Assembly: GCA_038154685.1 (NCBI GenBank)
Contig: JAYPYW010000004.1
Coordinates: forward strand, 1 to 64,000
Reading direction: 5' to 3'
Length of the DNA: 64,000 bases
Origin: GCA-002722245 sp038154685
GTDB taxonomy: Bacteria > Bacteroidota > Bacteroidia > Flavobacteriales_C > GCA-002722245
In this document: one piece after another, positions 1 through 8,997 of the stretch
Numbering within the stretch: the stretch's first letter is position 1
How the letters are laid out: every line of letters begins with the position of its first letter
Notes under the pieces: generated by a model
Told to the model about the DNA's origin: nothing
What the model saw: only the letters and a program-made list of their open reading frames with translations
The model's database searches: none
Made by a program: the position numbers and the translations under genes

Positions 1-1
1 A

Positions 2-3000
2 ATATTAGTTACAAAAGATGGAATTCGATCTGTTGATACTCAAACTTTACCTACTCCTACTGCCGGTGGAGGCGGTTTCATTTCTGCTTTGGGAAGAGGG
101 TCAATGGATATAAACGCTGCAGGTACTAAGCTTATGTTCACAGGTGAGGCACCAATTGGAACCCATATTTTGGATTTCGATAAGCATACAGGGTTAGTAT
201 CTAACCATAAGGAAATTCAAATCCCATCTCAAATTTGGCCAGGGTCTGGTTTCAAGGATACCTATTTTGGTTATGGTTCCGAGTTTTCACCTGATGGATC
301 AAAAGCTTATTTCTGTAGTATTAAGACTGCTTTCGGATTTAAAGGAGTTTGGCAATATGATTTAGCTACAGAAACTTGTGAAGAAGTTGCAGGATCTAGC
401 GGAAGTGATTATGGTGAAATAATTACTGGTATCGATGATAAATTATATTTCGGAAAGGTTAGTCAGGAAATGAAATTAACTGTAGGAGTTATGGATCTTC
501 CAAATAATGATTATTCTTCCACATCATTTGATCCTGATGCCATTGCTTTTCCAGGAACTCCAGGTGGAGCTGTTTCTTATGCAATGCCACAAGGATTTTA
601 TTGTCCGTTAAGTGTTGAATGTGAAATTGATGCCGTTGCACCTACTTGTGATTCAACAAGTGCTTTTGCTTTAACAGCAACGCCAACAGGAGGAACCTGG
701 GGAGGAGGAGCTTACATTACTGCTGGAGGAACTTTTGATCCAGTTGCTGCTGGGCCTGGTGATCACTGGGTGACTTATGATGCAGGATGTGGTGTGCCGG
801 ATAGTTTACAAATTTCTGTAATTACATGTTGTGGTGATATTGATCCAGATTTAGGCTCAAATACTACTATTTGTGGAAATTTAACTCAAACGCTTGATGC
901 CGGATCAGGATATGATACTTATAGATGGTATGAAAATGGAACTTTAATTGTTGCTGCGACGGGAAGTACTACTGTTGCCGATTCAGGAACATACGTTGTT
1001 CAGGTAACTGATGCAGATGGATGTCCAGGTGCTGATACAATTGAAATTGGAAATTATGCTGTTCCTCAACCTAATTTAGGTCCAGATGTAGCTTATTGTG
1101 CTACTCAAGATGTTACAGTTGATGCTGGAGCAGGTTATGTTAGTTATGCTTGGTCACCTTCAGGAGGTTCAAGTCGTACAGCAACATTTAGTGCTGTTAA
1201 TACTTATACGGTAACTGTAACAGATGCAAATGGGTGTGAAGGAACCGATGATATTTCGATCTCTGAGAACGCTTTACCAACACCAAGTATTACCGGTCCT
1301 TCTGCAGTTTGTGAAGATGCAGATATCTCTTTAACAGGAGTAGCTGGTTCTGGAGGGACATTGAATTGGACAGGTATTGGAGCGACAAATCCTATAACAG
1401 TAACAGCAGCAGGTACTTATACTTTAGTAGAAACAGATGGTAACGGTTGTATTGATTCGGTTTCTCAAGTTGTTACTTTAGAAAGTGCACCAAGTTTTGA
1501 TTTGGGTGGACCATTTGATATTTGTAGAACTCAGGAGACGGAATTATTGGATGCGACTACCGCAGGAGCGACATACGTTTGGCAAGATGGGTCAACGGAT
1601 CCAACATTTGATGCTACAGATGCTGGATTATACTGGGTAGAAGTTACTGGATCAAATGGTTGTGTTCTGAGAGATTCAGCAGTTGTGGATACATTTAGTT
1701 TACCATCTGTGAACCTTGGAGCGGACGATTCATATTGTGAAGGTCTTTCACTTACATTAGACGCCGGATTATTTGATGCTTATTCTTGGTCTACAGGAGG
1801 AAGTTCTCAAACAGAAGTTATTAGTTCAGCAGCAACGGTATCAGTAGTTGTTACTGATGGGAATGGTTGTACCGCTACCGATGAAATAGTTGTTAGCGAA
1901 GATGCATTACCAGATCCATCAATTAATGGTCCATCAGCAGTTTGTGATAACGGAGATATAACACTTACAGGATTTGCTGGTTCTGGAGGATCTTTAACTT
2001 GGACAGGTATCGGAGTAACAAATCCAATTACAGTTACTGAACCAGGTTCATATACTTTAGTTGAAACGGACGCAAATGGTTGTATTGATTCGGTAACTCG
2101 AGTAATTACTGAGGAATTGGCGCCTGATATAGAATTAGGTGGACCATTTGATATTTGTAGAACACAGGAAACTCAATTGTTAGATGCTACAACAGCTGGG
2201 GCCACTTATGAATGGAGTGATGGATCAACAGATCCAACTTTAGATGCAACTGATGCTGGCGAATACTGGGTTGAAGTAACTGCATCAAACGGTTGTGTGG
2301 TAAGAGATACTGCTGTAATCGATACGTTTAGTTTACCAACTGTGAGTTTAGGAGGTGATACTTACTTCTGTACTGGAGGAACTGTAACATTAGATGCAGG
2401 GCTTGGTTTTGCCGATTATTCTTGGTCTACTGGAGGTACTACTTCAACCGAAATTATTAGCGGTGCAGCTGATGTGTCAGTTGTTGTAACCGATGGAAAT
2501 GGATGTTCTGCTACAGATACCATAGAAGTTACAGAAAATGAATTGCCAACCGTTGATTTAGGAGGTGATTTAGGCGTTTGTGGAGGTGATTCAGTAATCA
2601 TTGATGCAACTCATCCAGATGCTGCATCTTATTTATGGACTCCAGATGGAGAGACAAGTTCTTCGATAAAAGTGTCTTCAGATGATGCCACTTATGGTGT
2701 TACAATTGTTGATGTTGATGGTTGTGAATTCACTACCTCAAAAACAATTATTTCGGATACTCCACCTACAGTTGATATTGGAGATTTATATACAGTTTGT
2801 TTCGGACAAGAAGAGCAAACTTTAGATGCAACCACAGGTTTAGTTGGAGAAACATATTTATGGAGTACTGGAGAAACTTCTGCATCGATTGATTTTGGAG
2901 ATTCATCAATGGTATGGGTAAGAGTTTCTACAGCAGATGGTTGTTCTGCATATGATACTGCATATGTTGATACATTTAGCGTTCCAACAGTTAATTTAGA

Positions 3001-4837
3001 TGCTGATGCATTCTTCTGTTCGGGTACTTCTATTACTTTGGATGCCGGACTAGGTTTTGCTGGTTATTCATGGTCTACAGGAGGCTCCTCTTCAACTGAA
3101 GTAGTTAGTGCTGCAGCTGAAGTTTCGGTTGTTGTAACAGACGGAAATGGATGTACAGCAACTGATACAACTAATATTACAGAAAATGAATTACCAATAG
3201 TTGATTTAGGAAGTGCTATCTCAGTTTGTGATGCAGATTCGATCACTTTAAGAGCAACTCACCCTGATGCAGCCTCTTACGTCTGGTTACCGGGAGGAGA
3301 AACTGTTGATACATTAAGAGTTGGATCAGAAACAGCTACTTACACTGTAACTATTACAGATGTAGATGGATGTGAATACACAACTTCAAGAGAAATTTCA
3401 GAGGAAGATCCACCTACTGTAAGTTTAGGAGGTGATGATATCATTTGTGATAACGTGACTAAAACTTTAGATGCTGGATTTGAAATTGGTGCTACTTACG
3501 AATGGTATTTAGATGGAAGCTTATTGGTTGATGAAACAGAGCAGACATTAGATGCTGATTCAGGTATTTATGTGGTTACTGTTAGAAACGCTTTAGGATG
3601 TGAGATAAGTGATACTGCTTATATTGATAACCACCAATTACCGGAAGTAACTTTAGCTGATAGCTATGCTTTTTGTGAAGGTGATAGTGTTGAGCTAGAT
3701 GCAGGTCCATTTGGAGTTTCTTATTCATGGGAATCAGGAGGATCTGGTAGAACAACTTGGGTAAGTGAAGCAGGAACTATTACAGTTAATATTACTGATG
3801 TAAATAGTTGTGAAAATTCAGGATCAGTTGATGTGAGCGAAAATCCTTTACCAGAAATTGATTTAGGTGGTAATGATTCAGCTTGTGTTGGTTTAGAGAT
3901 TGTAATTGATGCAGAAATACCTGATGGTGTTTCATACGTTTGGAGTGATGGTTTTGTAGGATCAAGTTATACTTTATCAGGACCGGATACCATCTCAGTT
4001 ACAATTACTGATGTTAATGGATGTATTGATTCAGCTATAAAAGAAGTAAAAGCTTTAGATCCACTAGACTTAACTTATCTAGATGATGAGAACCAAGTGT
4101 GTGAAGGATTTGAAGATTTAAATCCATTAGATGCGGGAGAATTTGAAGGTGCTGAGTATGTTTGGACTTTACCTGATGGATCTACTGAAGAAGGTCAAGT
4201 AATTACACCATATTTAGATGGTGTTTATACGATTGATGTAACGGATAGATTTAATTGTGTTGGAACGTTCTCTATTACTAATATTTTGGTTGTAATTCCA
4301 AGTATAGATTTAGGACCTGATACTTCATTCTGTTCTTTAGGAAAAGATCAATATGATGTGTTAATGACTTTCTCAGATGCTACTGTTAGCGGTACAATTT
4401 CTTGGAGTCAACCTAACATGAACGATAACGATTCAATCTTTACTGCTTTCGAAGCGCCAATAACTGTAATTGGTACTTTCACGGAAGAGGAAACAAACTG
4501 TCCAACATCCGATACAGTTGAACTATCAGAGTATTGCGAACCAATTGTTCCAATTTTCCCAAATAATTGGACACCAGGGTCTACAACAACGTATACTCCT
4601 ATCGCACCAGAAGGAACTGATATAAATGATTTAATTGATAATATTCTTTGGAGTGATTTTGAGATTTATAATCGATGGGGATTAAAAGTTTTCCAAAGTA
4701 GTAATGTAATTCCTTCATGGGATGGATTCTTTGAAGGGTTAGAAGTTCCAGCAGGTGCCTATTACTATATATATAGGTTTGAGGATTCTTCTAGGAAAGA
4801 ATATCACTTGAATGGTTTCTTTCAAATATTGAAATAA
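2..4837 (+). CDS. Giant repeat-rich surface protein with gliding-associated C-terminal domain (5' end outside window)
   Basis: The frame is open to the left window edge (first in-frame codon at base 2), so this is the 3' part of a longer gene; the first TTG/ATG codons inside it are not credible starts. The first 150 or so residues look like beta-propeller repeats (blocks such as SPDGSKAYF and ITGIDDKLYFG). They are followed by about 14 Ig/PKD-like repeats of 75-110 residues, each built as LG-x-D-x-x-x-C, LDAG, Y-x-W-S-x-G and VTVTDANGC, with one or two Cys each. The last 90 residues (EIYNRWGLKVFQS, WDGFFEG, VPAGAYYYIYRF) match the gliding motility-associated C-terminal domain (CHU_C / TIGR04131), a T9SS type B sorting signal. 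I infer a very large, T9SS-exported cell-surface adhesin or sheath protein. Two blocks are near-identical at a 633-bp spacing. An intrinsic terminator follows at once. Confidence 0.9.
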   Translation: MLVTKDGIRSVDTQTLPTPTAGGGGFISALGRGSMDINAAGTKLMFTGEAPIGTHILDFDKHTGLVSNHKEIQIPSQIWPGSGFKDTYFGYGSEFSPDGSKAYFCSIKTAFGFKGVWQYDLATETCEEVAGSSGSDYGEIITGIDDKLYFGKVSQEMKLTVGVMDLPNNDYSSTSFDPDAIAFPGTPGGAVSYAMPQGFYCPLSVECEIDAVAPTCDSTSAFALTATPTGGTWGGGAYITAGGTFDPVAAGPGDHWVTYDAGCGVPDSLQISVITCCGDIDPDLGSNTTICGNLTQTLDAGSGYDTYRWYENGTLIVAATGSTTVADSGTYVVQVTDADGCPGADTIEIGNYAVPQPNLGPDVAYCATQDVTVDAGAGYVSYAWSPSGGSSRTATFSAVNTYTVTVTDANGCEGTDDISISENALPTPSITGPSAVCEDADISLTGVAGSGGTLNWTGIGATNPITVTAAGTYTLVETDGNGCIDSVSQVVTLESAPSFDLGGPFDICRTQETELLDATTAGATYVWQDGSTDPTFDATDAGLYWVEVTGSNGCVLRDSAVVDTFSLPSVNLGADDSYCEGLSLTLDAGLFDAYSWSTGGSSQTEVISSAATVSVVVTDGNGCTATDEIVVSEDALPDPSINGPSAVCDNGDITLTGFAGSGGSLTWTGIGVTNPITVTEPGSYTLVETDANGCIDSVTRVITEELAPDIELGGPFDICRTQETQLLDATTAGATYEWSDGSTDPTLDATDAGEYWVEVTASNGCVVRDTAVIDTFSLPTVSLGGDTYFCTGGTVTLDAGLGFADYSWSTGGTTSTEIISGAADVSVVVTDGNGCSATDTIEVTENELPTVDLGGDLGVCGGDSVIIDATHPDAASYLWTPDGETSSSIKVSSDDATYGVTIVDVDGCEFTTSKTIISDTPPTVDIGDLYTVCFGQEEQTLDATTGLVGETYLWSTGETSASIDFGDSSMVWVRVSTADGCSAYDTAYVDTFSVPTVNLDADAFFCSGTSITLDAGLGFAGYSWSTGGSSSTEVVSAAAEVSVVVTDGNGCTATDTTNITENELPIVDLGSAISVCDADSITLRATHPDAASYVWLPGGETVDTLRVGSETATYTVTITDVDGCEYTTSREISEEDPPTVSLGGDDIICDNVTKTLDAGFEIGATYEWYLDGSLLVDETEQTLDADSGIYVVTVRNALGCEISDTAYIDNHQLPEVTLADSYAFCEGDSVELDAGPFGVSYSWESGGSGRTTWVSEAGTITVNITDVNSCENSGSVDVSENPLPEIDLGGNDSACVGLEIVIDAEIPDGVSYVWSDGFVGSSYTLSGPDTISVTITDVNGCIDSAIKEVKALDPLDLTYLDDENQVCEGFEDLNPLDAGEFEGAEYVWTLPDGSTEEGQVITPYLDGVYTIDVTDRFNCVGTFSITNILVVIPSIDLGPDTSFCSLGKDQYDVLMTFSDATVSGTISWSQPNMNDNDSIFTAFEAPITVIGTFTEEETNCPTSDTVELSEYCEPIVPIFPNNWTPGSTTTYTPIAPEGTDINDLIDNILWSDFEIYNRWGLKVFQSSNVIPSWDGFFEGLEVPAGAYYYIYRFEDSSRKEYHLNGFFQILK

Positions 4838-4848
4838 TTAAAGTAAAG

Positions 4849-4875
4849 GCCCTTGAGAAATCAAGGGCTTTTTTT
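4849..4875 (+). terminator. Intrinsic terminator of the giant surface protein gene
   Basis: Perfect 8-bp stem GCCCTTGA / TCAAGGGC closed by a GAAA tetraloop and followed by seven T. It starts 11 bases after the stop codon of the adhesin gene. The hairpin also shows that the next gene cannot begin at the upstream TTG near 4853. Confidence 0.9.
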
Positions 4876-4903
4876 ATCAAATGTTGCTTTTTATTTTAGT
4901 GCA

Positions 4904-6109
4904 ATGAAAGTAGCCATTATAGGAGGCGGAGCAGCCGGTTTTTTTGCCGCATTATCTGCTAAAAAACATCACCCTGAAGCTCAAGTAGAAATTCTAGAAA
5001 AAACGGATAAATTACTTAGTAAAGTGAAAGTTTCTGGGGGCGGAAGGTGTAATGTAACTCACGCATGTTTTAAGGCTAGTGAACTTTCAAAGTTTTACCC
5101 AAGAGGAGGGAAGCAAATTAAAAAGTCGTTTGGGATTTTTAATTCAAATCATACTGTAGCTTGGTTTAAGGAACGTGGAGTAGATTTGAAAAAGGAGGCG
5201 GATAACCGAATGTTTCCAACTAATGATAAATCGATTACTATTATTAACTGTTTTCTGGATGAAGCGCATAAGCTGGGAGTAGTTATTAAAAAGGGAATTT
5301 CAGTTACAGGAATAGTTCCAAAAGAGGCTGGAATAGATTTAAAGATCGATGGTTTTAAGCATACTTATGATAAAGTAATTGTAGCTACGGGAGGAAGCCC
5401 GAAAAAGAGAGGTTTATTATGGTTAGAGGAGCTTGGACATGAAATTGTTGAACCGTTACCCTCGCTCTTTACTTTTAACATGCCTGAGGAGTCTGTTAAG
5501 GAGTTACAAGGACTTTCAGTAAAAAACGCAATTGTTAGAATTCAGGGGACTAAATTGGTGCATGACGGACCATTATTAATTACTCATTGGGGAATGAGTG
5601 GTCCTGCAGTCTTAAAAACTTCTGCTTGGGGAGCTAGGGACTTAGCAGAGAAAAACTATGAATTTAAAGCTCAAATTAATTGGGTTGGCAATGCTAATGA
5701 AGATGAGGTAAGAACCTTGTTAAATCGACATGTATACAGCTACGATAAAAAGAAGATAGAAACTTCTAATCCTTTTGAAATACCTTCCAGATTATGGAAG
5801 TATTTGATTGAGAAATCGGAAATTGATCCCTCTAAAATCAATCAAGAATTAAGTAAGAAGCAAAAGAATAAACTAATTAATACTTTGCTTAACGACGAGT
5901 ACCAAGTAAATGGTAAAACAACCTTTAAAGAAGAATTTGTTACCTGTGGTGGAGTTGCTTTAAAAATGGTTGATATGAAAACAATGCAGAGCAAAGTAGT
6001 TCCAAACTTATATTTCGCAGGAGAAGTTTTGGATATCGATGGAGTAACCGGAGGTTTTAACTTCCAAGCCGCTTGGACAACAGGGTTTATTGCTGGGATA
6101 TTAGATTAG
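4904..6109 (+). CDS. HI0933-family FAD/NAD(P)-binding flavoprotein (BaiN-like)
   Basis: 401 residues from the ATG at 4904. This start puts the Rossmann FAD motif GGGAAGFFAAL at residues 7-17 and lies clear of the upstream terminator; an in-frame TTG 51 bases earlier falls inside the terminator stem. Other family signatures are SGGGRCNVTHA near residue 46, VATGGSPKKRG in the middle, the linker THWGMSGPAVL, and the C-terminal GGV and GEVLDIDGVTGGFNFQAAW that closes the FAD site. Length and motifs agree with the HI0933/YhiN family (aminoacetone oxidase family in older annotations, BaiN in gut bacteria). The substrate is not known for most members and I do not assign one. A near-consensus box TATTTTAG lies 4 nt before the start, so the mRNA may be leaderless. 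Confidence 0.92.
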   Translation: MKVAIIGGGAAGFFAALSAKKHHPEAQVEILEKTDKLLSKVKVSGGGRCNVTHACFKASELSKFYPRGGKQIKKSFGIFNSNHTVAWFKERGVDLKKEADNRMFPTNDKSITIINCFLDEAHKLGVVIKKGISVTGIVPKEAGIDLKIDGFKHTYDKVIVATGGSPKKRGLLWLEELGHEIVEPLPSLFTFNMPEESVKELQGLSVKNAIVRIQGTKLVHDGPLLITHWGMSGPAVLKTSAWGARDLAEKNYEFKAQINWVGNANEDEVRTLLNRHVYSYDKKKIETSNPFEIPSRLWKYLIEKSEIDPSKINQELSKKQKNKLINTLLNDEYQVNGKTTFKEEFVTCGGVALKMVDMKTMQSKVVPNLYFAGEVLDIDGVTGGFNFQAAWTTGFIAGILD

Positions 6110-6127
6110 TTGCATTTTACTTGAAAA

Positions 6128-6148
6128 AATCCGCGATATCTGCGGGAT
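6128..6148. repeat. Imperfect palindrome of the ATCCGCG / ATCTGCGGGAT type
   Basis: The 60-bp gap between two convergent genes contains ATCCGCG followed five bases later by TGCGGGAT, which together form an imperfect palindrome. The same words occur in opposite order at 42611-42641. There is no T-run beside it, so it is a weak terminator candidate at best. Confidence 0.4.
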
Positions 6149-6168
6149 GAAATTCAATTAAAAGTAGA

Positions 6169-6981
6169 TTATTTAATCGCTATCCAAATGTCCTTTTCGT
6201 CAGCAGAAATCATTAACGTTCCGCCCTTTTGAGTAGTTGTTTGAATGAAATCTTCCACCTTTTTTAAAGCAGATCCTTTTGTAATCCAATTATCATCTCC
6301 TAGTAAAACTTCAAACCTTCGGTGCTGCGTTTGATTAATCAAGTTAAGGTATTGGTTAATGATTTTGATTTCATCACTTAACATTGTGTTTAAATCTCCT
6401 TTTCGGTGAAGTTTATATCGGATTACTTTTCCAAGGTCACCAATTGGTTTAGAAACAGCTTGAGGATCTTCATCCGCAATTCCTTTTAAGTGAGCTAGAA
6501 CGGTTCCGGTGAAACTAAAATTTATTTCTTCTCTAATTTTCTGGATAGTCTGATCCACTGCTGAAATAGACTTTTCGTGCCTTTTGGCATCTCTTACCAT
6601 TTTGGAGATCATTAATTTAGATAAAGAACTAATGGCGTAAAAGAAAAAAGAAATGTGCAAAATACCTCCAATACTTGTTGCAGATCCAATTATAACTAGT
6701 GGTTTAAAATAGGCGTCAGCAACCTGGTAAAGAGGATACATTTGTGAAACCGAAATCAGTAGATAAAGCGCAAAACTCAATAGAAATCCCTGCTGGGGCT
6801 TATGTTTTGGCATTAAAGGAATTACAATGAAATAATTGACATAAAAAGCAATTGAAAACACCATTGTACTTAATACATCAACATATAATGGATTTACAGA
6901 GAGATATATCTCCATTGCTATGCAGATAGCCCAGAAACCAACATGACCTAATATGATGAGCGCCTTATTAGGTAACATCAA
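6169..6981 (-). CDS. Degenerate LytS-type histidine-kinase-like membrane protein
   Basis: 270 residues. About four hydrophobic segments in the first 130 residues are followed by a region that lines up with the dimerisation/phosphoacceptor part of the LytS/YehU kinases (His_kinase, PF06580). Where a true kinase has QINPHFLFN this protein has EINFSFTGT, so the phosphoacceptor His and the NPHF motif are gone. The later helix (LGKVIRYKL, LSDEIKIINQYLNLINQTQ) is still recognisable. The ATP-binding domain stops after GGTLMISADEKDIWIAIK, before the N-box. It overlaps the 3' end of the intact kinase gene by 14 bases, so it is translationally coupled to it. I infer a pseudo-kinase partner that may form a heterodimer or modulate the kinase. 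A decaying paralogue is the alternative, but its frame is intact. Confidence 0.75.
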   Translation of the reverse strand: MMLPNKALIILGHVGFWAICIAMEIYLSVNPLYVDVLSTMVFSIAFYVNYFIVIPLMPKHKPQQGFLLSFALYLLISVSQMYPLYQVADAYFKPLVIIGSATSIGGILHISFFFYAISSLSKLMISKMVRDAKRHEKSISAVDQTIQKIREEINFSFTGTVLAHLKGIADEDPQAVSKPIGDLGKVIRYKLHRKGDLNTMLSDEIKIINQYLNLINQTQHRRFEVLLGDDNWITKGSALKKVEDFIQTTTQKGGTLMISADEKDIWIAIK

Positions 6982-7972
6982 GCTTAAGTTTTAGGTTAGC
7001 AGTATACATTAAATCCTCGTTATTAAAAGATAATTCGTGTTTTTCAGGATAAATAAGTTTTAATTTTCTTTTTAGGCTTTTTAAACTACTTCCTGTTTTT
7101 TCATCTGATTCACTTCCTTGCGCNNNNNNNNNNATTGAATTTTGAACCTTAACTATTAGTTTGTCTTTACGTACGGAGAATTTAATATGGATTTTCCCTG
7201 ATTTACTTACGTCTCCATGCTCGAAGGCGTTTTCCAGCAAAGGAATTACCATCATTGGTTCAATTTCCAATTGTTTAGGCATTAATATAGGGAATTGCAT
7301 TTCCACAGGTACCAAGAACCTCATTTCTTGTAAATGGATATAACTTTTTAAAAACTTAAGCTCGTCAAATAGGTCGATTTTTTTTCCTCCTCTCATTTTT
7401 CCAGAGGCTTGGATTAATTCGTTTAAATGCTGAATAGCAAAGGATGTTTTATCCGATTTAGTTAAGGCTAAACCATTGATACATCCTAAAACATTAAATA
7501 AGAAATGTGGATTTATTTGCGCCTGTAAGAACGATAGTTCCGATCCTTTTAATTCTTGTTTTATCTTATACTTTTTATTGGATACCGTAATAATATGGTT
7601 AAGATGGCGCCAGGTAAATGCGATTGAAAAAAAGATGAAGTTAGCAGGAAGAACACCTCCTAAATGAGCTTCGATGCTTTCAAGAGTTGGCCATTTTAAA
7701 CCCGTCCAAAAAATAACCAGTAAGTATCCATGTATAATTGATAACCCTAGTGACGATAAAATAAAAAGTAAATATTTTTTTTCTTTAAAAAATCGAGGAA
7801 AAGTCCAGCTGAAAATTCCATAAAAGTAACCAAAGTGCAGCATAAGGATACTTAAACTTACTAACCAAAAATACTGCATATCATGCCTGAAAGGAAAATG
7901 GAAAAACCCGAAAATAATCGTGAATTTCACAATCCAAAATCCAATATGGTATTTTCTATCGAGTCCGTTCAA
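6968..7972 (-). CDS. LytS/YehU-type sensor histidine kinase
   Basis: 334 residues with four predicted membrane segments in residues 10-125 and a LytS-type kinase core (PF06580 plus HATPase_c). The phosphoacceptor block is AQINPHFLFNVLGCINGL, then LFDELKFLKSYIHLQEMRF, and the ATP-site N-box is PLLENAFEHG. Ten N at 7124-7133 interrupt the gene in the D-box region between KVQNS and AQGSESDEK; the flanks keep frame only if 1+3n bases are missing. The G-box is poor (TGSSLKSLKRKL). The start overlaps the upstream gene's end by 17 bases and its stop overlaps the downstream pseudo-kinase, so all three are co-translated. No LytTR response regulator lies in the window; the partner must be elsewhere. 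The signal is unknown. Confidence 0.9.
   Translation of the reverse strand: MNGLDRKYHIGFWIVKFTIIFGFFHFPFRHDMQYFWLVSLSILMLHFGYFYGIFSWTFPRFFKEKKYLLFILSSLGLSIIHGYLLVIFWTGLKWPTLESIEAHLGGVLPANFIFFSIAFTWRHLNHIITVSNKKYKIKQELKGSELSFLQAQINPHFLFNVLGCINGLALTKSDKTSFAIQHLNELIQASGKMRGGKKIDLFDELKFLKSYIHLQEMRFLVPVEMQFPILMPKQLEIEPMMVIPLLENAFEHGDVSKSGKIHIKFSVRKDKLIVKVQNSXXXXAQGSESDEKTGSSLKSLKRKLKLIYPEKHELSFNNEDLMYTANLKLKLDVT
7124..7133. other. Scaffold gap (10 N) in the histidine kinase gene
   Basis: Run of exactly ten N. Reading frame is kept only if the true missing length is 1 plus a multiple of 3, which is compatible with ten bases but does not prove it. Confidence 0.95.
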
Positions 7973-8978
7973 GGCGGTTTAGTCGTAGTTTAACCGTATC
8001 GGCAAATATTTCCAAAAACGGTGTAGTTCCTTTTATTGAAAGAATTAACGGACAAACAAAATTAGTTTTATCATAAACAATTGAGCTGTCGTTAATTATA
8101 AGATAATCAGAATTATAACTTAAAGCAATTGAATCAGTCTTATTTAGAAATTCTTGTCGGTTAGGTTGATCAGATATTGATCCTGAATAAGCTGGACTTT
8201 CGTAGAGGGTGAGTTCGATGTTATTAGCTCGGCAAAGCTTGAAAATTTCTGCTAAATACTTAGCTCTTTTATTATCCCATTTAAATGTTTGTCGCTTTTC
8301 ATATAATTCATAGTAAAGCGTAGAATCTGTTAATTCAGAAACATCCATATCGGCCGCAAAAACTAAATGCTCTGGGGCAATATAACCATCTGGGCGTGTG
8401 TGGTAAATATTGTCTGGATGAGCAATAAAACCATCTGTGAAATAAGGATCGGTTTTATCTTGTGTGTAATGCTTTAAACCTTGGATTGCGTCAAATATTC
8501 GATAACTATTATAATAGGCAAATTGCATAAAGGGAAACTTGCTGATTTTCGCATAATCAGGGTCCATATCGGCAACCACTTTTGCAACTACAGAATCCCT
8601 TAAATAAGGAGCAAATCGGTAAGAATGAAAAGCGTTAAACCTCAGATCGAAACTTTCTGGAGTGACATATAAATAAACCTGTTTTGGGGCCTTGTTAGCC
8701 TTTAAATAAAGGTATAAGTGCAAATAATTATCTGCAAAATCGGTATGCCTCAAAGCGAAGTTGTAAGAATGAGTTCCTGCTAATGAATCAACTTTCGATG
8801 CATCAATTGTAAAGAGAGGTTCGCAAGGCCCGTGAAATAAAATATCATAATCCATTTCCCCTTTCATGGCATTAGATATTTTAATATTTCTGTTTTCCTG
8901 GATAGCGAATGAAAAAAGGGCATCAAGGCAAAACAATCCTATTATTACAATTGATATGGCAATGAATAGCTTTTTCAC
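7956..8978 (-). CDS. Membrane-anchored SGNH/DltD-like protein lacking the usual nucleophile motif
   Basis: 340 residues. An N-terminal hydrophobic segment (residues 4-26) acts as a signal anchor. The layout after it resembles the DltD/SGNH-like proteins common in Bacteroidota: a first strand ending in ILFHGPCEPLF, where active relatives have a G-S-S-R type nucleophile loop, then SYNFALRHTDFADNYLHLYLYL and PKQVYLYVTPESFD. A later NNIELTLYESPAY strand also fits. I therefore suggest an SGNH-fold protein whose catalytic Ser position is occupied by Pro-Cys; the family call is inference. It lies 19 bases after the Big_5 lipoprotein gene and overlaps the histidine kinase start by 17 bases, so it belongs to that operon. 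Function unknown. Confidence 0.65.
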   Translation of the reverse strand: MKKLFIAISIVIIGLFCLDALFSFAIQENRNIKISNAMKGEMDYDILFHGPCEPLFTIDASKVDSLAGTHSYNFALRHTDFADNYLHLYLYLKANKAPKQVYLYVTPESFDLRFNAFHSYRFAPYLRDSVVAKVVADMDPDYAKISKFPFMQFAYYNSYRIFDAIQGLKHYTQDKTDPYFTDGFIAHPDNIYHTRPDGYIAPEHLVFAADMDVSELTDSTLYYELYEKRQTFKWDNKRAKYLAEIFKLCRANNIELTLYESPAYSGSISDQPNRQEFLNKTDSIALSYNSDYLIINDSSIVYDKTNFVCPLILSIKGTTPFLEIFADTVKLRLNRLERTR

Positions 8979-8997
8979 AGGAAAGTGAAGATAAAAC

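Noticed and set aside
2416..3246. Minus-strand ORFs of about 60 residues inside the giant adhesin
   Set aside because: Two near-identical antisense frames arise because the sense repeats are near-identical; no promoter or start context of their own.
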